Positions 1-16,600 of a DNA stretch of 64,000 nucleotides are shown here, piece by piece (position 1 is the stretch's first letter; each line of letters starts with the position of its first letter). Location: NCBI RefSeq assembly GCF_025024155.1, contig NW_026251745.1:124001-188000 (forward strand). Direction: 5' to 3'. The stretch comes from Gamsiella multidivaricata. Lineage: Eukaryota; Mortierellomycota; Mortierellomycetes; Mortierellales; Mortierellaceae. A model generated the notes under the pieces. The model made no database searches. It was not told the DNA's origin and saw only the letters and a list, made by a program, of their open reading frames with translations. Both the position numbers and the translations under genes were made by a program.

Positions 1-84
1 TATTGCCCAATGATTACTATGTCCTGAAGGCACTATGAATACTTTACCGACTAATACTTGCTTTGTCTACACAAAACACAATAG

Positions 85-2510
85 GTCGTAAAACTGAGGA
101 CATTCTTCAGGCAGCCCGCATTGCCCTTGAGAACTGGGATCAATTTGTGATGGTGGATCCTCACTCAGTTGTCGTTCATCCCCCGCCTCCGCCTCCAAGG
201 TCTATGTCTAATATATCCATCGATAATATCCAGACGCTCGCTGTCTCAGAGTCGCAGACGGCATCGATTGCGGATTCTGGCTCGGATTCTGACTCGGAGT
301 CCGACCAGGATTACGTGGCTGCACCTTCGACACCGTTAAAATCCAAACCATCAGTTGCATTGACACTTTCTCAGGATAACGCGCCATCAGAGGAGCCAGA
401 GACGCCTGTGAAGGCGGTGGCTGAACCAGTATCAGAACCAGAGCCAGAACAAGCACAGGAGATAGTGAAAGAGGAGGAGGAGGAGGAAGAAGGAGCGGAG
501 GATCCCAAGACACCTAGACAGGAAATGCACCTCTCGCCATTTGCATCCACACTCGTACCCAAGTTAACACTCACACCCAGCAAACCAAAAGCAGCGACGG
601 CAACTCCGGTTCCAGCACGAACATCAGATTGGGCATATGAAGCCGCCGCAGCCTTGGCCAGCGTTCAGGGCAAGAAGCTGGAGGATCTCATTAAGGAGGA
701 GGATACCTCAACGTCCGAAGCAGAGACATTACGGCGTTTGGAGGAACTTGAGATCAAGCAGGCGTTGGAGCTCAGTTTGGCAGAGGCGAGCAAGCCTGCA
801 GTGACCAATGAATCGGGTGATCTACAGCTCACCGCAGAGGAACTTCGTTTTGTCATGGGAGATGTGGTACCGAAGCGATCAACCAAGATCGTCAAGAGAC
901 AAGCTAGGGCACCCGAGACCACTGACGGCTCAGCGCCGGTGTCTGTAATGCACGCTGGTTCGAGGAGGGCCTCAAGAGCCAAGTCGACCAAGATCACCGT
1001 CGATACTGAGAAGACTGCATCTGAGACTGAGTCGGAGCAAGACCTCGAGACACCAAAGGCCTCCAAGCCGCCGCGCGTTGTCCGTGGACCCCAGGGGTCG
1101 CTGGAAGAAGGCAACCGGATGTCGCAGCAGGGACCTCGACCTTGGATCCCCAAGGATGAAGATGACGACGAGGATGATCCTTCAGAGACCTCGACCGTGG
1201 ACCTGGATGGACCAGAGGAGCTGGCAAATGCATCAGATGTCGCAGAGACCATGGGTGAGGAGCATGTTGTGAAGCCATCGCCTAAGAAGAAGGACACTTC
1301 CAAGGTGCACGAGAGCATGGGATCTGAGCCAGAGAGGCCATTGGAGAGTATGGGACCCGAACCCGAGAGACCGCTCGAGAGTATGGGTCGGGAACCCGAA
1401 AGACCTCTTGAGAGTATGGGCGATGATGGTCCAGAGGAGCCTGTGGTTCCATTTGTGCCCATGCCTCAACTTCCGGCGATGGATCAAATCCGCCAGCAAA
1501 AGATCATGGAGAGACAGCAGCAGCAGCAGCATCAAGCACAACAGTTGGCCGCATTTGGTGTTTCCCCCAAGTTGCAGAGCTCTCCTCAGATGATGAACCA
1601 GCAGCTGCAGGGATCTCCTCAGACATCGCATAGTTCGCTCCATGCATCGTCGCCTGCCCAGAGCTACCAGTCCCCGATCCCATATAAGCCCTCGACAGCG
1701 TACGTTCCTCAGACACCCAAGCAAAAAAACAGACTGTCTGGGTCCCACCAAGGAACGCCTGGGTCGTCACCCCAGCCACAGTATCAGCAGGCACACCCGT
1801 ATCAGCACCAGCCTCAGCAGTCGGGCACATATTCGGCGCAATACCTCCAGCAGCAACAGCAGCAGCAACAGCAGTATCAAAGACAGCAGCAACAGCAGCT
1901 TCAAGATTTCTACTACTCGCCATTTGAGCAAGAGTACCAGCAGCAGCAGTATCAGATGTACCATCAGCAGCTCCGGGAGCAACGTCAACAACAGCGGTTG
2001 GACTCTGTGTCGTCAGTGTCGTCGACGGGAAGCGGCAGTAGCGCGAGCATTGGAATCGCGCCATTGGGCTGGAGCCTGCCTGGAATGGCACCTCCGCAGG
2101 TCACGGACGATGATGTGAGATATTATAGTCAGCATCATCAGCAGCAACAACAACATAAGCAGCAACAGTTCCTCCAACAACAACAACAACAGCAACAACA
2201 ACAGCAACAACAACAACAGCAACAACAACAACAGCTCCATAAACGCACAGGTTCTGCAGCAGGATCATCGCTTCATGGCGGTGATGATTACCAGTCGTCA
2301 GCCGCGCCTTCACCGTCGCCTTCACATATCTCGCTCATACCCGATAACACACCTTCACCCGTGATGGCTTCAATTGCACCCTTGACGCCCCAGAAGCATG
2401 CTGGAGCTGGTGCAGGTGCAGGTGCGGGTACCGGGTCGAGTTCGAGCGCAGGAACGTCGAAACCAGCACTCACTCCCCACCCAGATGATTATAAAGTGGA
2501 AGTGAAATAA
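85..2510 (+). CDS. UIM and poly-Gln protein, C-terminal part (5' end outside window)
   Basis: The reading frame is open from the window edge to the stop at 2510, but there is no ATG near its start. A branch-like CTAAT followed by ACAATAG places a 3' splice site at 84, so this is probably the last exon of a gene that begins upstream. The protein is mostly disordered. It has a Pro run near 185, an acidic stretch near 470-500, and a ubiquitin-interacting-motif-like helix at about 730-790 (EELEIKQALELSLAE, with the expected Ala-x3-Ser). An 11-residue unit (ESMGxEPERPL) occurs about three times at 1313-1420. Gln-rich tracts lie at 1515-1545, 1850-2000 and 2140-2235. Roles in ubiquitin binding or in trafficking/RNA granules are possible inferences. 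I do not recognise the family. Confidence 0.7.
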
Positions 2511-2754
2511 ACCAAAAGTATTTTTAGTTGCATTCATCATTCAGTCATCCAATAAAATCAATATTAACGATATTTAATTTAGTCAAAGTGAGTTTTATTT
2601 ATTTATTTACACTTGGAGATTGTAGATTGGAGAGGTAAATGGTTCGTTGGACTATACATGCGATGGCGTTGACGATTGCTCAGCATTTGGAATAACTGCG
2701 TTGCTTCTTGGTCTTGCTCTCGCGTCTTGCTGCTTGTTCTTGAAATATACGTAT

Positions 2755-4635
2755 TTACATGGCTCGCTCGCCTCCACGTCCGCTAGCCTGCTCCTTCAAG
2801 GACTGTTGGTGCCAGAACTCTGCCTCCTCATTTAGGGCCTTCTGCATCTTCTTGTTCAAGCTATGTTCGATATGTTCAACACCATCATAGAGCATATGGG
2901 CGCGCTTCTCCAGGTTCTCCAATCCGTGACTAGTAGCCTTCTTGGACTGACTGCCACGTCTCTGCACACGTTGAGGGATCCCGGTCGCATCTTCGGGTTC
3001 ACGAACGATGAACTTGCCGTCACGCATATCAGATTCGGCCGCGAGTCTCGAGACCTCGATCTGGTGCTTTTCATTGCGGGATTGGCGTTCCTTGGGCAGG
3101 GCGGCGTCGATGACGTTCTCGTGGACTTTGAGGGCGGTTTGTTCGGCGTTCTTGCCGGCCAAGGCCGCACGGTTGACGATGTCGTCGTGGCCCTTGACGG
3201 CTGCGGAGGCGACGGCCTTGTCGATGAGGATCTTGCGGGGTTTTGAAGAGCTGGACGAACTGCTCGCGGGGACGGTGGCTTCAGTCAAGGGGCGTTCGAC
3301 GACATGTTTTTTCTCGGGACTGATATTGTCTGTAGTAGAATTTGAAATAAGGGCCTCATTGACATTCTTGTCAGCGACCTCGGGTTTGGGCGGAGTGCTT
3401 TCAGTGCCCTTCCACCATGACCAACGGGATGAAGATGGGTTCTCGGGAATGTCCTGATGGAACTTGTTACTCGTGTGCTGCTCAGCTCCCGTTGCGGCCG
3501 ACGATGCCTTGGCCTTCATGTCCGCTGTCTTCTCATCCATCCAGGACTTGGCTTCATGGGCCTGTTCCTGACCTTCTTCTGCGAGATGTTCGCCCTTGCG
3601 CTTGATGTTGTCCCAGGAGGATTTGGCTTCACGTGCCTGGCCCTGACCTGCTTCTGCGAGATGTTCGCCCTTGCGCTTGATGTTGTCCCAGGAGGACTTG
3701 GCCTCTTGGGCCGACCCATCAACGAGTTTATGGATCTGGTCCTGTCCAGCTTCTGCTAGATTTTCGCCCTTGCGCTTGATGTTGTCCCAGGAGGACTTGG
3801 CTTCATGGGCCTGGTCCTGACCTGCTTCTGCGAGATGTTCACCCTTGCGCTTGATGTTGTCCCAGGAGGACTTGGCCTCTTGGGCCGACCCATCAGCGAG
3901 TTTATGGATCTGGTCCTGTCCAGCTTCTGCGAGATTTTCGCCCTTGCGCTTGATGTCGTTCCAGGAAGACTTGGTCTGTCTCGAGAGATCGTCTGCGGTG
4001 GCGGAGGTCTTTTCGGCGAGAGTACTTCCAGTGGATAATTGTTCCTTGACTTCACGAAGGGGTTCTGCGGTTGGACTCGTGGAGTGAGTGGAGACGGTAC
4101 GGACGGAGCCGGGATATTGGCTGGGCTTGACGACGGCGGTGTGAACAGGGAGGAAGTATGCGCCGGCGAGGGCGGCCATGGTCAGGGGAGTGAGGATCTT
4201 GACGGGCATGCTGCCTGTTTTGTGATACAGAAAGAGCGGAATTAGTGTTACACACAGAAAAATACTCGCAAAACATGGGCGAAGTGTGAAGGATATTCAA
4301 ACACTACAAAGAGCAGCGCACACAAACACACGCAGAAAAGAAAAAGAAAAAAAAAAGCAGCAGCATGCAAGAAGGTGTACTTACGGCTGTTATGAACGAG
4401 AGCATATCCCGCAACACCAGCAGCGCCAGCGTAAGCGACGCCAGGAAACCAGGGCTCCCGTTGAGTGTTCAATCTCTTGGTTGCTTCCTATAAATATTCG
4501 TTAGGCAATGACAAAAAGGGACCGTGGTCGTTAGAGATGTGTAGTGCGAGAACAGCCTTTCTTGGTTTTTTTTCTCACTTGTCCGTGCAAATTCGAGGCA
4601 GCATTGATCCCTACGTCGTGAGGAGTGCGATCCAT
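2755..4635 (-). CDS. Apolipoprotein O/MIC26-27-like protein with LEA-like repeats
   Basis: Three exons (4635-4579, 4487-4385, 4214-2755) give 539 residues and are frame-consistent. Residues about 30-76 hold two short hydrophobic segments joined by a basic loop, in a context (EPWFPGVAYAG, VHNSRSMPVKILTPL) like the apolipoprotein-O family, which includes the inner-membrane MICOS subunits MIC26 and MIC27. Residues about 136-280 carry five copies of a roughly 25-33-residue amphipathic unit with the core SSWDNIKRKGEHLAEAGQ, similar in composition to LEA proteins or apolipoproteins. The rest is hydrophilic and charged. Mitochondrial inner-membrane location is inferred from the family match. The alternative is a stress-type membrane-anchored hydrophilin. 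Family assignment is moderate; the gene structure is good. Confidence 0.68.
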
Positions 4636-5938
4636 GATGTTTAATGTGAGTGGGTGAAGAAAAGTAGAGGGGAGGTTTGTGTTTGCAAAAAAATGAGGAG
4701 ATCCGTGAGAGTGTTATAGAAGAGATCTTGTGTGGGAATGTAGCAAAGAAGAAAAGAATAGAGAAGAGAGACGAAAAGTCCGAGCAGAGAGGGGGATTAA
4801 AATAACAAATGACGACCCTGTCCACGAACGGCCTAGTCTCGGTTTTATGGAGGCAACAAGTAATGTCGATGTAATAGCCAGGTTTGACGCACAAAAAAAA
4901 AATAGGGAGGCCCAACCAGCAATTGTCAGTTGGCAGTGCGGTAACCGTGTACTGTACTGTGGGGAGATGTGTACGGGAAATGTCTTATGGCGCGTGATGT
5001 AATGCATTCACTATAGTCTTTCGCGTCTGATTATTGAGTCTCTCAGCCATGGCGGGTCCTCTTTCTCCTCGCTGGAACGCATACTGAACAGGCACCCCCG
5101 TTTCTAACACGGAAACATGGAGTAGTCCTTCCGTGTGAAATGGGTGTCAGAATGCGCTTCCTGTGGTTTCAATAACCTGTGCCTCAATTGCTTCGATGCC
5201 TCAGTGAGGCGGGGAAACTGAGCACAGCAAACGAGGGTGAGGGTGTGTTTGACCACACTGTATCGCTATATCGTTATGACGACATGATGCTGATTCAAGG
5301 TTACAGGAATTGAAGGGGTTAAGCGCGTTTCTGCGCAGGCACTGGTGCATAATAATTATTGGTTTCTGGGCGGTTGTTTGTTGCACGGCCTTTGTATTTT
5401 CCAGCAGCACCAAAGGGAGGAAGGCGTGGTCGTATACACATTGCTTTGGTGGTCAGCTGTGGCGGACACCCCATTGAAGGTGGGCAAAAGGAGACCCGAT
5501 GGAGATCGGCCAGGACTGAATCATATGCCAATCGCAGTCACCGCCACCACTCCCTCTTTTTTCTTTCTTTCTTTTATTTTAGCTCATCTAACTGGCCATT
5601 GCTTCCTTCTCCATCACCTTGTGCATTACCATTCGTCTCTCGTCTTTCTCTCTTTCTCTATTATTTTCTTTTCTTCTCTCTTTTCTTTTCTTTTCTTTTC
5701 TTTTCTTTTCTTTCTTTCTTCTTTTTGTACTTTACTCCGTCCTCCTTCGTCCTTTAAATCGTTGTCTGTCTGTGTGTGTGTGTGCGGGTGTATGTGCGTG
5801 TGTCTATCTTCGACTTCTCATTATTTTTCTTAAGCGCCACTGTTTCTTGTCATACAACACTTGCTCCACAAACACACGTACCATCGCACACACCTTCCCA
5901 AGTCGCAGTTTTGAGTTGCACCTCTTTGAGCGGGCACC
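4636..5938. other. Divergent intergenic region between the ApoO-like gene and SNF1
   Basis: No coding gene is supported here. The last 400 bp before SNF1 are very pyrimidine-rich on the plus strand (CTTT-type runs at about 5550-5760), followed by a TG-rich stretch at 5768-5805. This probably holds both promoters and the SNF1 leader. Short ORFs are low-complexity translations of these tracts. Confidence 0.6.
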
Positions 5939-10134
<4,196 letters not shown>

Positions 10135-10323
10135 GCAAGAACCCAAGGAAGACCGACATTGAACTCGGGTCTTTGAGCGTATACGTTGACACTACATCAC
10201 CTATACCGCAACTCATCTTGTATTTGTAAATAAAGGACGAAAAGAACAAGCGTGATGATGATGGATTACTTTGCACATCGCGTTTACGTCTTTATTCGTT
10301 TAGGCGCTCTCGTTGAAAAATGG

Positions 10324-13300
10324 TTATAGTTGACGGTGCTGCTGCTGTGGAGGCTGCTGGAATTGCTGAGGCAAGTTTTGGAGGTCCATATTCGACTTTG
10401 ACCTTGTCGGCGACGCATGCGTATTCAATCCTTTGAGCGAGCTTGGCGAAGGTGGCGTACCCGCCCGCCTTACTTGAGCCTGTTGCCATCCATCATGGTA
10501 CCCGTACGACGATGGTAACTGCTGGTGCTGAAGATGTGACTGTGGGAGCTGGTATGGATGCGCCTGTCCCTGAGCCTGATCAAATGCCGCGCCCGTCGTC
10601 ATCGTCGTCGCTGTCGTGGGCACGCGGGTTGCTGAATTTGGCCCCAGGCTATCGAACCGAGGCCTGAGCTGGCCACTTCCTCCCTCTACGGGTGACGACG
10701 GTTGGACGATCCCTGGATTCAGGCCATATGACCTTCGAGAGTTATCGAATCCCCTCGTCTGCAGAGACGGGGATATGGATGCATTCGCCATGCTGTTCGC
10801 AAGGTACCGGTCATCGACCATCATCATAGAATTCGTCCGCGCGGGGAGCTTGGGTAGAACGTCAAAGATCGTGTTACTGTTAAGGATCAAGTCCGCGAGA
10901 ACCAGGTCGTTGCTCCAGCTCGCAGCCGCCGAGACCGTGTTCGTCGGAGGCGCAAAGGTTGAAGTTGTCGTAGCGACGGAGAGTAAACTAGGTGATGCCA
11001 TCGAAGAGCCTAGGACCAGCGCGGAAGTATTTGCGCTGCCCCCCACGGTCGGCGGTGGGATGTACGCAGCAGATCCCGATCCCGATCCTGGAGCGACGGC
11101 GTTAGCATCCGAAGGCATCCGTGGAGAAGAGGGTGACGAGGTATAACCGTGACCCAGAGACGTGTTTTGATGCTGCTGATGCTGCTGATACTGCTGATAC
11201 TGCTGTCCCTGTTGCGGTTGCAATTGCTGGGGTTGTTGCTGCTGATTCTTTTGATCTGCTGGTGGGAGCGGGTAGCTCGACCAAGGCGCCGTCTGCACGC
11301 CCGGAGAATTCATCGATGGCGACGTTGACCCCGCCTGCGGCTGCGTCTGTGGTGCGAACGAAAGCGCTGTCGACGTGTTGTTGCTAGTGCTCTCGCCCGA
11401 CGATCTCTCGGGTGGTTGAGGTCCAGTGACGAGGGCACTGTTGAAATCGTGGAAGATCGCTGGCGTGAAGATCATCGATAAGTTCTCGAGGGTCATCTTG
11501 TTTTCTTCCACGTGTTCGTGGATCCTTTGGAAATAGTAAGGAAAGCGGCGGTTTTTTGTTGTTAGAGCTCTGGACCTGGCTGGCTTCCTGTTCATTATGA
11601 AAAATATTAAAGGCAGTTACCTGCGCAGATGCTGGATTAAGAACTGTAGAGTGTCGATATTGCAATCCGGCAGACGTTTCAACCGCCCCTTCAGTTCCCC
11701 GAGTCGGATGTTCTTATCCGGAATGCCTTTATAGAAGGAGTCAAACAGAAAAAAAGTATTTCAATAAACGCAGCAAGTAACGATAATGCATGGAAACGGG
11801 ACATTGAACTGTACCATTGCCTTACCTGAGTATGCGACTCGTTCGCCAAGTGGGAAGGGGAACAAGGGCTCAGGCAGCTCCCGGAGATAGATCTTCAGGA
11901 CCGCAGCAATCGAGGCGCAATCTTCACTGAACGCTGGGTCTGCCAAATCAACAGTCTCCTCGTTGAGGTCGAACTGCTTCTTGAGGTTCATAATCTGAGC
12001 GTGACGTCCAGAGACGCGGTAGATGCCCTCCCGACGCAATCCTAATGCAGGACAGCAGAAAGTGTTTATACGTGAGGATGTCGGATCAAAAATGTATTTT
12101 GATTCCTAAAAGTCGAATGTCCATGTAGGATAATCCTTTTACCTGCACGATCGATCGCCTCTGAACATTTGACAATCACGAGTGGAATTGGGTGCCGGTA
12201 CCTTCGTACATAATCCGGCAATCTCATTCCAAAGATGCTCTCTACTAGAAGCGTGAAATGAAAAAAGGCTCTTGTCAGCATCGCACGCGCACATTCACTC
12301 GCTAACATGTCCATAAAAAAGAATAGTAAAAAAGAATAATAAAGAAAAAGAAGACAATTACCTGAGGCAGATTTTTGGTAATAGTTCTCGTACAGGACCG
12401 GCTTTGGATGCGAATTGATATCCTTTGTAAACGTCAGGTTGATCTGATCCATATCGCCCACGGGTTTGATGCAGTCGACCACAATCGAGAATCGATCCAT
12501 GTCCTCCTTGGCTCCCGCAATCAGGTCTCGTTCTCCGACGACGTAGGCCTCGAGGCATTGGCGACACTTTGTTCCTCGCTCCTTGATCATAGTTTGCATC
12601 GTCTAAGTTTTTTTTTTTTTTTTTTCAAGTAGACCATTTGAGAATAAGGATCATAATCACTGCGTTCCTGGGAAAAAAAATTGGTGGCAAAGAAATGATT
12701 GCAAAAGGACACGTTCTCCCCTATTCGAGGATCTGCGCCTCAGCGTACACTGAACAGCTTTGTACCTGGAATGCAGAATCGAAGCATCGTTCGCGTTGAA
12801 TACGGTAGACCTCAAGTGATTGCACAGCCGTCTTGTATTCGTTATCTGTTCCCGACAATGAACCAAAAAAAAAAATACAAAGGATATTTATAGGTCAACA
12901 ATTGATCAATTCCACGGGCAAGGGGAGTCGAAAGCTTGCTATTTTTTGTTATTTTGCCACCGATGTAATCGTTACCAGCCTCCTCCATATCACGCTTGTT
13001 CTTGACCAGCCTTCCAGCAGCGCCTGACGAACTCGCCAGGTTCTTGAGCCGTTCACGCACAGGAAGGTGATCACTGTCCTCGATCGCGAGCACCTGTTCG
13101 ACTTCGCGGCATCGTTGTTCGTAAGCCCGTTTGATCTGAGGAGAGGTGGTCGAACAAGCAGAAGAGACAAGGGGAGATACACAGAAATGGCAGGATTTCG
13201 TCAATATGTGGTGCAAGGTTGCATATCAAATGCAAGTACATGTTACAGGACCGTACCTTTGGAACGGTAGAAAGCCTGGTTTCTGCATAGAGTTGGAAGA

Positions 13301-14012
13301 CCGGCCTCACGGTCTCCTTCTGGCTCTTGCGCTGCTTCTCATGAGCCTCCTGCATATACCCGTATCCGGCCGGTGAGGGGATGAATAAAACAAATAAATA
13401 AATAAATTCCCGGGTGTTAAGAACGAACGATCACTCTTGCAATCATCTAACGAGACGACGAACCTTCAAGCTGGCCAGGGCTCCAGTCAGTGTTTTGAGT
13501 AGTCGAACAAAGGGCCGCCGCCTCATGTACAGTTGCTGTGTTGTGTCCAGCAGCGCGTCATAGGCCATACACAGCGTTGTCGGGATCTCTTCCGGGTCAG
13601 GAGAATTGCTACCAGTTCCGCCCTGACCGCCTGCTCCACCACCAGCAGCATTGTTGCTACCGTTGTTGTTATTCGATCCACCATTGTTATTGTTGTTTGA
13701 GCTCGAGCTTTTGGATCCTCCCTTAGCAGAGGTCGTCAGCTTCTCGAGACTGCGACTGTAGGTCTCCTCGATTTCGAGTCTGGCCTTGAAGTAGGCGAGG
13801 TACTTTGCTGTGTCTTCACCATGCATGGTCTGAAATATCTTGTTGAGCGACGCATCCCAGGCTTGGGCCTGCTCCTTTGACTCCTTAGCCTCTCTGGTCA
13901 TCGGCGGCATTCCCAGGGGCATAATGGGTGCGGCACGTGTCAGCCCGCCAGGGTTGCCAGCGAATGATTCACGGTCCATATCGCTAGGCACGCGGCTGTG
14001 TCGCGAGGTCAT
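10324..14012 (-). CDS. F-BAR and RhoGAP domain protein (Rgd1-like)
   Basis: Nine exons (14012-13464, 13349-13257, 13135-12976, 12845-12766, 12602-12362, 12244-12143, 12041-11826, 11726-11621, 11524-10324) give 915 residues and are frame-consistent. The N-terminal half is a membrane-curving F-BAR coiled coil (from about residue 50, with YLAYFKARLEIEETYSRSLEKL), interrupted by an Asn/Gly-rich insert near 13610-13700. A RhoGAP domain follows at about 375-540, with the arginine finger Arg417 in EGIYRVSG and the helix FSEDCASIAAVLKIYLRELPEP. The C-terminal 380 residues are Gln/Pro/Ser-rich. By family it stimulates GTP hydrolysis by a Rho GTPase at curved plasma membrane; yeast Rgd1 acts on Rho3 and Rho4. 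The exact Rho target cannot be read from sequence. Confidence 0.92.
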
Positions 14013-14539
14013 TGGGACTGAGGTATATAGTGTAATGTATATGTGTATATATTATATGTGGAGGTGTAAAGTAAGGGCCCTGATTGTTCGATAGAGAGCT
14101 GGAGGCTGATAGAGGCTGCCGAAAAGCAAGGAGAGGAGAGATGGCGTGATGAGAAAGGGAAGGAAGGATGAGCAGGATGGGGCGGAAAAAAAGAGATGGA
14201 GTAGGATAAACGAAGGTCCAGTCTGTGTTTTGGTGTGCCTTGCCCTTGACCTTCTGGTTTGGCTAGCTTGACTTCTGGTTTTTCGGCGGACTGGGTATCG
14301 CCTGTGCGTGTGCCTGGGCTTTTTTCCCCTTCTCGTCTGGCTTGGCCCAAAGTGCTCTCCCTCTTTTTTTATTTTATTTTTTTTTATGACACAAACACGG
14401 GCTAGGCCCTGTTGTATTTTCAATCTGGCACAAAGTATTGTCATAGATGGGGCACTGGAGTAAATAAATGAAGGCGGTGCAACGCGTAGATTTTTTTTTT
14501 TTTTATGGTTCCTAGGATATCTGTATTCGTCTTTGTCAT
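14013..14539. other. Intergenic region between the RhoGAP gene and GTR1
   Basis: This is the promoter side of the F-BAR/RhoGAP gene and the 3' side of GTR1, both on the minus strand. It contains A/G-rich low complexity (14100-14220) and T tracts near 14365-14385 and 14492-14504. No gene is supported. Confidence 0.6.
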
Positions 14540-16091
14540 CTACTTTGAGAACTGAGCGCCCTCCAGCTTCTCAAAGTGCTTCCTGGCAATGCTGATGTTC
14601 ATGAGCGTCGCAGCGGATTCTATTTACAATAAAGAGAAACGGAATTGGTGTCAGTACGACACTCTATGATAGTACGAATGTCTACAATTAAAAAAAAAAA
14701 AAAAAAAATGCATGAATCTGTGTAGCCTAGATAACTTACGAATGGTTGGATCCGACATGATGACCATCACATAGGTGTTGCCCGTCAGGTAGTCGATGAA
14801 CCCTGCAAAGTTGGAATGTCGTACCTCCATGCTCTGGAAACTGCCTTGTGTCCTCCTGCAGTCGTGTCAAACACGTAGACATTAGTCGGAAAAATAAAAA
14901 GTATCAAAACGTGGCCTCGAACGGAAAGGTGACATTTCCACTTACGAACATGAGAGCTTGAACTGCTTGATAATATTGCTGATCTTCTCGAACCGGTGCA
15001 CGTCGCCATTGTCGACTCTGGTTGAGTGTGCAATGACCAGGAATGTCATCCGTTCAAACAGCACAATCTCGTCCGCCTCGCAAATTTTGCAAAAGTTGTC
15101 CAGGTGGCTTTCCAGGAGCTGCACATTGGGGATGAGAGAGTAGACGATGGATGACCAGGCCTAATGAAGTATAAAAAAGCAAGCAAAACAGATATATGTC
15201 AGTCGTAATCCAAGGCGTCTAGGCGCGTGATCCTGTCTGACACACCATGGCCACCTGCCTTATAGAGCGTCTCGTCCCAAATCGAGGTCCTGAAGGGTAT
15301 CACTTGCAAGGGCAGGGATCTCGTTTGCAGCTCGAGTACACGGTCGTTGTAGATCTTATCCCGCTGGTCCTCTAGAACAAGATCCATCTTGTGAATCAAA
15401 CAAAAGATCTTTGCGTCCTTGGAGTTTGTCATGATGGCCTCCAGACAAGACTGATAATAATGCATGTCCTTTTCCACATCCCGGCTCTCCACATCGAATA
15501 CGTAAATCAAGACCTCCACGTTCTTGAAAATATGGTCGCGCTGCGATGCAAAGTAGTTCTCCATGAATGCTTCTTGCCTATCCGCAGAGCAAATTGTAGC
15601 CAATGTCAGATGGTCGGCAAGGTATCCGTGCACTTTAATCTGTCTATGAGGATTAGTTGTTTAGGCAGGTCAAGCGAGGGCTTACCCTCCACAGTCCCAG
15701 AGGTTCAGAACCAGGTTTCCGAGAAAACGCACATGTGAGTGCTCAACATCGACTATTAAAGAACAGATGGGCAAACGAAATCATGGTAAAAGCCATTTTA
15801 ATACAAAGGATGGGACTTTGTAGATATCGAGTGAATCATCCAGTCCAGACAGGACAGTGCCCTTACTTGTTGCTCCAAGACGACGGGTATCCCTGGCGAT
15901 ATAGTTTGAGAAGATGATGGAACGCATAGAGGTCTTTCCCGACCCGCTCTTTCCCATCAAAAGCACCTGTGATAATTTCGTTTTCCACAAGATGGGATCG
16001 AGTGAGGGTCAGAAAGGATGCGACATTGCATCAACCTGAAAAGCATGCGAATGTTGAGTGCGGCAAGGCAGCAGCTTACTTTTTTCTTCAT
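14540..16091 (-). CDS. GTR1: Rag GTPase, RagA/B type
   Basis: Seven exons (16091-16080, 15966-15867, 15752-15686, 15577-15259, 15160-14946, 14855-14740, 14619-14540) give 302 residues and are frame-consistent. The first exon encodes only MKKK. It contains the P-loop GKSGSGKTS (9-17), switch II WDCGGQ (56-61), the Rag-type G4 motif HKMD, and a full C-terminal roadblock-like dimerisation domain with [14 protein letters not shown]. By family it pairs with a Gtr2/RagC partner on the vacuole and activates TORC1 when amino acids are present. Intron 4 appears to use a GC donor (AAG|GCAGGT), because only that join keeps the conserved KAWSSIVY frame. Confidence 0.96.
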
Positions 16092-16600
16092 GGCTGCAGT
16101 GTGTGTTCGCTAGATTGTCGATAAGATGCTTTGTTGGAGCGTGGACTGGAGAATGAAGGATGGGTACAAGTACGAGTGCGTGTGGAGGTATGGGTCAAGT
16201 GAAGGGGGCGAGAATGCTGAACGCGACTGAAGAAGTGAAAGTACTTCTGTGAGCTGGGCGAGCGAGTGACCAGCCGAAATTTATGTTGCTCGCTCAAATC
16301 ACATGATACATCTGCTGCCCAAAGATGATAATATATTCTCCACTGAAGTACTATCGCTTCTTTGACACTAGATTGGCTGCATCATTGAATAGTCTCTCGG
16401 ATGGCACTGAAGAAGGTTGGATTGAGAGGTATTTACATGCAATGTGCTTGCCCTGCAGGCGATGTCGTCCTCGGGCTGGTAACGAGCCTATTCCAGCATT
16501 TGACCCCGCTCCCCTCGCTCCTATCCTTCCCCTCTCCTTCTCCTTTTCTTCCAGGGAGATAGACTTTATTCGTTGCTACACACAATTATAACTCAAATTT
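16092..16600. other. Intergenic region between GTR1 and the CRN locus
   Basis: About 500 bp upstream of GTR1. No gene, repeat or RNA is apparent. It should contain the GTR1 promoter. Confidence 0.55.

Noticed and set aside
665..1462. 265-codon minus-strand ORF
   Set aside because: Antisense to the Ser/Glu-rich exon of the UIM/poly-Gln protein; low-complexity Ser/Gly translation.
5345..5833. 162-codon plus-strand ORF upstream of SNF1
   Set aside because: Consists largely of Phe/Ser/Leu from TTTC/CTTT repeats in the SNF1 leader.
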